Assembly (NCBI GenBank): GCA_002221725.1
Contig: NJFT01000069.1
Location: 1-64,000 of the forward strand
Origin: Scedosporium boydii
Taxonomy: Eukaryota > Ascomycota > Sordariomycetes > Microascales > Microascaceae
Length of the DNA stretch: 64,000 bases
Reading direction: 5' to 3'
Numbering within the stretch: the first letter of the stretch is position 1; each line of letters opens with the position of its first letter. Both the position numbers and the translations under genes were made by a program. The notes beneath the pieces are model-generated. The model was not told where the DNA came from. It made no database searches and saw only the letters and a list, made by a program, of their open reading frames with translations. Shown here piece after piece: positions 56,630 through 64,000 of the stretch.

Positions 56630-59600
56630 CTCAGGGAATTGTCTTTTCTTTTTTTCCGGGATCCTTTAATTTTCCCTCCTCGATAACGCCCAACGGCTCG
56701 GAGAATGATCGCCCCCTATATCTTTCTTAATAATTGATAGTTCGGGCGTTGCGCTCTTCTCCAATTCATATCAGAAGAATGGGGGTAGCTTTAGCCGGGC
56801 GGTTAGTCGTTTTGTGTGAACCCTTCATGCAGAGTCGATCGACGGGAGGTGCCAAGGAGGGGGAAAACCAGTCGTGGGGACCCCGGAATTGCGAGATGAC
56901 AGGTCGGATCGTCCGAGAGGCGGCGGCGCAGAGGACTTGGTGCGAGAGAGGGCTGGCTGTGACAAAAAGGAGAGAGGTCACAGGGGGAATTCAATGCGGC
57001 TGAGTGGGTGGTTTTTGTCTGGGATCGGTATTTCGTAGCCGCGTCGTTCTCAAGTCATGTGCGATGGTGACAGTTAGGAGCTTGGGGAGGGAGCACGGGG
57101 AGGAGGCAATGGCTCTTAAGGCAATAATAGATCGAGGTCCGAGTGCTGCGATTTGTAGCGCGTCCACCCTCGAGAGACAGAGAGGTACTTCGTCCTTGGT
57201 GGGAAACTTGTGATGGAGCGGCAGGGTTGGCTCGTGCTTTTCATTAAAGAAAACCGGGGAAGTCGCAATGGAGAAAGGCTCAATATGAAGGGGAATTAGA
57301 AACGGAAAGCGTAGAGGCCAGGCCGGGAAGGGACCAAGGCCTTTTAGCATCTAGCAGGCGGGGGGCTACGGCGGGAGGCTCGCCAAAGGATACAGGAGGG
57401 AGATGAAGCGAAGAGGCCTGGATGTGAAGAAAAGCAGGGGCTGTCCCCGATTCCGGCTTAGTTCTTCACTGGTGGTGAGAACCCTTGCCTAAACCAGAAC
57501 CCCATGCCTGGGCCTGGTCATAATATGCCATGGGGGGGCTGGCCTGGGCGGATGGGACGGGGATTAGATGCATTGGGATGCTAGGCAAGCTGCAGGACTC
57601 GCAGCACTTGGTTTCGGTGAGTCTTGACCTATTACGATGAAGTGTTGGAGGGACCTGATGGATAATTCGCAAACTACTGAGGAATATCCAACGGGCGATG
57701 CTGTCAATGGCTCCTGGGACCTCAGCATCGCCTCCCGGCAAACAGTCCAAGGAGACCCATGGTCTCGGAGCAGAAGCGAGATGCTTAAAGAGACGGGGCG
57801 TGGGGAAGAAGGTGTGGCTTGGCCCCCTCACGACGCGCCATATAAGTACAATACGAAGTACCTACTGAATTGAAGCGGCTTCTCACGAGACCCCAAGTTA
57901 GTGGGCTTTGTATACAGAGGTCTAGGCTCTTTTTCGTCGAGACCTGGTCCAGCTGGCGAGGACTCAGAGAACGAAGTACGTACAAGTCGATGGGTACGAC
58001 GATCCTGACCTACCGCAGCATGTCATCGCATTGTCGACAATTTGGAAGTGGTATGTTCGAAGGGACTAAAGAAAAAAGCTACATTGCTCGTACGTTTTAC
58101 AGACATCCATGGGCGAGAGAAACGTCAGACTAGTGCAAATGCACGACGAACGTTGAGGATCCCCTTCCAATCGTGCCCGATGGGATTTGATTGATGGTAG
58201 TGACCGGGAGTGAGGTTCCGGGCGGAGACTCTTCTGCAATGTATAATTGTAGCGGGTTATATGCCCTTGATTTACGAGGTGACCGAGCTTCGGGACAGGA
58301 CAACACATCAATACATTCGTACGATGACGTGAAATGCTACCTGCAGGGCAGGAAAGGTATTGGAATGACTTTTCTTTGCACCTGTCTGTTCAGGATTATC
58401 ACCGATAACTCGCACTAAATGTCTCCAGGATTGAACGGGCCTCTAGGAAGCGCCAGTCCTGCCAGACACCAACCAAATGTCCTAATAGAACAGGGGGGTT
58501 CTATTAACCTGAAGACACATCCAGGGGCTTCAGAATTAGAGGCAAATAGTTCTGGATGAAAACGGCTTAAGCTCCGCCGCGCCGCCGGAAGTCGGCTCTG
58601 GCTATGTCTCCGACAAGCGGTCTCGTAGGCCAAGCCCATCGTCAATTGCTAGACAACAAACTTTCCCTCTGGGGGGCCTGGTCGGAAGAAGAAATTGGAG
58701 GAAACGTGACGAGTTTTCCTCAGAAACAGAGGCGAAAGAGTGGCCTGCGTCGAGCACGACGGGTACATGTCGATCCCTCCCATCTTCGCCATCCCACTAG
58801 AACGGTTCAGTGGGTTTAACTTCGTTAGAGTCCCAATAAGTGCGAGTGCATAGAGTTTTGCGTGGGGACCCGAGGACTTGGGATGAGACTCTGAAATCGC
58901 CTGAACATCCAGGCCAGGGCATAGGAACGACCTGGGCAGTCTGATGCAAGGAGACGCTGGAACTGCACCCTGAGCGTTCCGTTGCGTTTCGATGACAGCA
59001 CAGCACATCAAAATGTTTCTTTGAGGGACCCAATGAGATTGGGATGTGCCGCAAAACAATACGACTCTGGACACGCAGGGAAGCAAGTCAAGCCTCACGG
59101 CAAACACAGCACGCCGCCTAGTCTGCCTCCATTCGAAATCCTTCAAGGGGATTGGGGCGGAACACATCCGCCCAGAGAATTTACTGTGCTATTGATCGTG
59201 GTCAGCTTAGGACGTCGTGGAGTGAGGGAACTTGGTTCCAGCTGCCAATAGTGCGATGCCCAGCACGGGGAAACTCTACCACTGGGCCGTATCCCATTGA
59301 TCAATTCTTATGAAGTAAAAGTGGATGCTCGGAGGGCTAGACCCGATATCCCACCTATATAGTTGTCTACTATCGATATTCCCGCCTCGCATCGATGCGT
59401 GTTGGTCCGTCATGCAGTTTGCTTGAAGGACGCATTGCTGAGTCTCAGCGCCCCCACCATCACGGCGCACAATGCAGAGGAGGGCCGATAGTCCTCCCGC
59501 TGCCGGTGTGCGTTTTAGGTCGGTTGATTGATAGATTTCAAGGACGTCTGTTCGAGAGTGCATTGCGATTTCGTAGGAAGCAGGCCGGGGCTTCGCAGGC

Positions 59601-60265
59601 AAACTTCGTTGTGTGTCACCGTCACTGCTAGGGTTTCCCTTGGGCAATATGCAGCCGGGACTCGGGAAGGAACTGAGAGCACTCTTAGCGAACGATTCGC
59701 TTAAATCCCAACCTCGACGCAGGTTCCGACAACAAGGCATGTCCGAGTCGAAGGCACCAACAAATCCAAGCTTTCAAGTCGGCTCCGAAGAACGGAGAGC
59801 TCTCGTCAAACACACGGACTAGGAGCACAGCGGGAGTTCAATTGATCACAGTAAATTGGAACACTGACTGTCAAAAAACCACGGCGACTGGTATAATCCC
59901 AGCCTCGTAAATCCTCCCTAAAGCTAAACCATTATCGAGTTTTGCACCCAATCCAGACCTCTCCAAAATCCCTTCCGAATCCCTTCCAACCAACCGTCCA
60001 ACCCGAAGAATTTGATCTCACTTCTTCTAGGGCATTAATCCGTGGCAAACCGTCAAATGCTTTTTATCTTCAAGGATCCGCCAACTTCACCTGCCCATCT
60101 ATGATGTGTGTGGTCATCCATTTCGTCAGCAAATTACAATATATAGCTAAAAACACCCTCGGTCCCGTATCTAGGCGCAAACCAAAACCTGGGGGTATAA
60201 AGTGGGCAAAGAATTCGCCGTGAATGCGGACGCGAAGCGGAAGAGTAAATATCCCGATTGCTATC
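56630..60265. other. Gene-poor block, 3.6 kb
   Basis: Methyltransferase promoter on the left, dehydratase 3' flank on the right. Frames up to 172 codons (58649-59167) have no recognisable features. GAAGTAC-type words at 57185, 57855 and 57975. Confidence 0.55.
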
Positions 60266-61831
60266 TTAAGCGGAAGTGGACGTTACGCTCGTGCCGTCAA
60301 CCTTTCTCTTCTTGAGGGCAGAGGCGTCTACCTGAGGGCTATCCGTGATCGTCTCATCGCTATCGGGGACGACCTTGAGGCCGCTGACGATAGGGAAGGG
60401 CGTGAGCACCTGGCTGATATCGCCCCACCACTTCTCGCCGAACCTCTTGTACCAATCAACTGTAATCTTGAGACCCTCGGCGAAGCTCGTCTTCTGCTCC
60501 CAGCCCAGATTCCTGAGCTTGGTACCATCAACAGCATAGCGGTGGTCGTTGAAGGGTCGGTCGTGCGTGTACTTAACCCACTTCCGGAACTCCTCCGGGG
60601 TATCGTGAGGGATGCCCATCTCCGTCAAGAGCTTGCCACAGACATCAATATTGGCAACTTCGTCGTAGGAGCCGACGTTGTAGATATGGCCGAGCTCGCC
60701 TTTGTGCAGGATAGTGTCGAAAGCGTCCGCGGCATCGCCGGCGAAAAGGTAGCGACGAGTCGGGCTGCCATCTCCGTGAAGGACGAGGGGCTTGCCGCGA
60801 TTCAAGAGACAGGTGAACTTGGGAATAATTTCTATGCATATAATTAGTCTTGTTTTAACCTTCGAAGCCGAAGTAAAGTCAATCCAGCCACGTGCGACGC
60901 ATGACCGAAGGGTCTTTGTTAGAGGACCGGCTTTTTTTTGTTTTGGATAAAACTTACTCTCGGGGAACTGGTGAGGGCCGTATACGTTGTTGCTGCGGAC
61001 AATGATGACGGGCAGCTTGAAGCTCTTCTGGTACGAGTGTACCATCATCTCTGCAGCGGCCTTCGAGGCAGCGTAAGGGTTGGTGGGGGCGAGGATGCTA
61101 GACTCGACAAGGTCATCATCATCATCCATGACCTCACCGTACACCTCGTCGGTGGAGATGTGGATGAAGCGCTTGATGCCGCACTTCTTCGCGCTCTCGA
61201 GCATCACGTGGGTACCGTAGACGTTGGTGTAGGTGAAGCTGTACGAGTTACCGAAACTCAAGTCGACGTGCGACTGGGCGGCGAAGTGGAAGACGGTGTC
61301 AATCTTGTATCGCTCCATGCAGTTGACAACCTCGAGAGGGTTGGTGATGTCTCCATGGTAGAAAGTGAAGTTGTGCTTGTCGTTGAGCGCGCGGGTGTTG
61401 TTGAGGGAAGAGCAGTAGTCGAGCTTGTCGAAGGAGACGATGTTGTAGGCGTTAGGGTAGGTGAGGGTGAGGTGTCGAACGAGCCAGCACGCGCTAATTG
61501 AGAAAGATGAGGTGTTAGAGAGCCTTGAAAGAAGAATGCTGCGGTTGCCGCAGGTCAAGTCGGACAGCGACATACATAAAGCCAGCACCGCCCGTAATCA
61601 TAATGTTCTTCACATCGGGAAGAGGCTCGAACTTCGTGCTGCCCTTGAGGATAGGCGAGTCCTTCCAGACGCCGAAGTCCTCGAAGAACTTGGCGTGTCC
61701 GTTTCCGTTGGCTATGTGACGATGAAGACGAGTGTCAGTACGGCGCAAATCGGGCGCGGGGCCTTGAGAGGATGAATGCGGGCGAGAGAAAGCATACCAC
61801 CGTTGGTGCCGTTGCCGCTAGGATGCTCCAT
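60266..61831 (-). CDS. RmlB-type NDP-glucose 4,6-dehydratase
   Basis: SDR-family enzyme that makes NDP-4-keto-6-deoxy-glucose; in fungi the homologue acts on UDP-glucose in rhamnose formation for surface glycans. Four exons, 61831-61798, 61711-61576, 61493-60958 and 60831-60266, give 423 aa. NAD-binding ITGGAGFI (50-57) spans an intron; TDEVYG (171-176) gives the catalytic Asp/Glu pair, and YAASK (Tyr197, Lys201) the SDR YxxxK. HFAAQSHVD and NNVYGP confirm the RmlB group. An N-terminal ~40 residues (Gly/Asn start, then KFFEDFGVWKDSPIL) and a Ser/Thr-rich C-terminal tail are extra. The partner epimerase/reductase is not in the window. Confidence 0.93.
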
Positions 61832-64000
61832 TGTTACAAGAATACTTGATATCTCGGTTCGTCGTTGTTGAACAAAACTTTCTCGCAGAGAGGAAGGTCC
61901 GATTCCACGCAATTTGCGGTGAGCCGGTGAATGGACTAGGAATGAGCTTTCGGCGGGAGAATGACCCGGAGTGCGTGCGTGGATGCAAGGAAAGAAGACC
62001 AAGCCAGGGGATTGATAACTCTCGGGAAAAAATAAAGCCAAGAGGTAAGTAAGTGGCAGTGGTCCACTTGAGATTAGAATGAACAATGACCAGGAGGATG
62101 TGGGGTTGACCTGGTGAGGGGAAGAGGAAAGAGGATCGGCGTGGAGCTTGGGCGATGGGCAAGGTTGAGAGGGCACCTTCCAAGGAAAAATTGCGAATCA
62201 ATATTTGAGAAGGTCCAGGGCTGGAGCAGGCATGGATCCTTCCTTCCAATTGTCTACGATAACATTACATTCAACCTGATGCTTTGAAAGGAAGTCGACA
62301 GACAGGATGCAACTTCTCTCTCTCCTTTTCTGAAGTCTGTACGGAAACCGCCACCGCCTCGAAGGCTCAATCGATGGTGACACTTTCCCCTGACACCAAA
62401 ATTGCTAGTGCTGGAGGAAGGGGGTTCCCAAAAAAGGAGAGAAAAAAAAAGTTCGAGCTACTTGATACGAACTATCAACAGTACGAAGTACCCACGGAAT
62501 ACGATACGCAGGGGTTAGACTACGAAGTCGCCTGCTACCGAGGACGCTGTGGCGTCTACAAGTCCCGCGGCGGGTTGAGCCCTGACCAGCATGAGAGAAC
62601 ATACTCATTATCAAGTCAAGCCAGGTCTGGAACATGTTCTTCGGAGTATCACCCCGTACTTCGTACTCTCGTGACATGCATTTCCCGGATCTCTCCATCA
62701 TAGTTTATATTACAAACTGACGTTGCAAGAAGCGGAAGAGGAAAATGATATCAATTACCGTTCTGGCAAGTAATGTAACCTCTTTCAACGGCGTACGAAG
62801 TGACCTCGCAACAAGCAATACCGAACAACGATTGCCCGAATCCCGGTTAGCAGAGCCCTCTTAACGGTACAATTGTATCAGAAAGTGGCTTGTACCGGGT
62901 ACGCCAACATTATCATCCATTAATTCCTCTTCATGGAAAGAAAGAAACGGTTGTCGGCGTCTACTTGTAGGGGCGGGCCACATCACAGTGACAACTCCTC
63001 AGTTAGAAAGTATGTGGACCCTGGGGGCAAGATGGTGAAACGAGAGGATAAGTTTACTTCGCAGTACTGGCAGGCAAGAATTCAAGCGAAAAATACTCTG
63101 GTTGCATCATCAAGCTCAGTCAAAATTTGGTCAGTGCCGCCTGCTGAACCAAGTGCCCACGCTAACAAGTTGTAGGAATTGCAATACCCCTATTTTTGTT
63201 CTGTGACGAGGACCCACCGAGGCCCCAGTCCGACACGCAATGGGCCGCCATGGTTGAAGTCTATAACAGTAGCGTGGCTGCGACTCAGGTATTGAGTTGT
63301 ACTGTACGGTCTTGCGACGCGACTGATAGGATGGCGTCGTCATTCGTCGTGATTTATTTCATTTGAAGCTCCATTGGAAGTTGACAACACAAAGCAAGGG
63401 CTTAGCCTCAAGAAAGGAATTCTAGGTCACGTTTCTTAACCTCGTCCCTGTCTCGGACCCCATTGCCAGGGGAAAAAGCCGGCTCTCTCAGATGTACTAT
63501 GCTCTACCCACAAATACGAGCTGCGAAAAAAATCCTTCCACGTTTAGGTGCTCTATCAGGCAATTGGCGGGCTGAGAACGTGTCCCAAGAAGGAAAAGTT
63601 CCAAATCTAGGGGAATTGACTTCCAAGGCTCGTAATAATACGAAGCAAGGTACACTTGTACTGTCTCGATTCGTCATGACTTCGTCGCACCGCGTAACTT
63701 TTGAATTGACAGTCTGGAGACCGTTAGCAGGCTTTTCTTGTCGATGAGCCCAGAGTGATTCGTACGCATACTTCGCTGTGAATCGGGCAGACGAAGGACA
63801 TTCTTATAAACTATAAAGGTAGCTTATGGAGATCAAGACACCCTGGCCAGGGAACCAGGGTGATGCTCTCTCCCCCTTCCCTCTGAGTTACACCGCCTGC
63901 CGTTTGCTTGGCTCGGACATGAGATCATCGTGGGCGACCCTACCTCCGGTTTTGGTAGATTACCGTCCGCGGAGGCTTATCGCCAAATTTGGGACAATAC
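61832..64000. other. Right-edge non-coding block, 2.2 kb
   Basis: Promoter of the dehydratase gene from 61832, then sequence with no supported ORF to the edge. GAAGTAC-type words cluster at 62480-62530, 62655, 62795, 63055 and 63640-63780. Confidence 0.55.

Noticed and set aside
1..64000. A bacterial-type defence system, CRISPR array or transposon
   Set aside because: No repeat arrays with spacers, no transposase or reverse-transcriptase motif, and gene structure is clearly fungal.

Overview
This window is nuclear DNA from a filamentous ascomycete (Pezizomycotina, most likely a sordariomycete). The evidence is short GT..AG introns, mostly 55-150 nt and often with a CTAAC-type branch site just before the acceptor, together with fungal-specific families (Ste11-type MAPKKK with SAM and RA domains, MHR1/mL67, GPI-anchored aspartic protease, LaeA-like methyltransferase, Hsp98/Hsp104). 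Lineage below class is not resolved. There are no bacterial operons, CRISPR arrays or recognisable transposon ORFs.

I support fourteen protein genes. Left to right they are: a cAMP phosphodiesterase (minus, 2137-5114); a 9.8 kb stretch with no gene I can support; SDO1/SBDS (plus) converging on RPS18 (minus); a secreted Ser/Thr-tailed protein (minus); HSP104 (minus) divergent from MHR1/mL67 (plus); a sulfotransferase-like P-loop protein (minus); prephenate dehydratase PHA2 (minus); a second gene-poor block of 6.8 kb; a Ste11-class MAPKKK (plus) with an upstream ORF in its leader; a gamma-glutamylcyclotransferase-like protein (plus); a GPI-anchored aspartic protease (minus); a 4.4 kb gene-poor block; a V-ATPase proteolipid c subunit (plus) converging on VPS18 (minus); a LaeA-like methyltransferase (minus); a 3.6 kb gene-poor block; and an RmlB-type nucleotide-sugar 4,6-dehydratase (minus). 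I worked out exon structures by hand from splice signals, reading frame and family conservation. All add up to whole codons.

The genes are mostly unlinked housekeeping and signalling functions: cAMP and MAPK signalling, ribosome maturation, proteostasis, vacuolar acidification and tethering, Phe synthesis, and wall sugar metabolism. I see no biosynthetic cluster and no convincing undescribed multi-gene system. The most unusual signals are outside the genes or in their structure: a dispersed GTACTTC/GAAGTAC heptamer in the gene-poor blocks, a diverged ~120 bp direct repeat at 20.5 kb, a 34-codon uORF on the MAPKKK, a 13-nt microexon in a divergent V-ATPase c gene, and an in-frame 96-nt intron that would encode a hydrophobic helix if retained.
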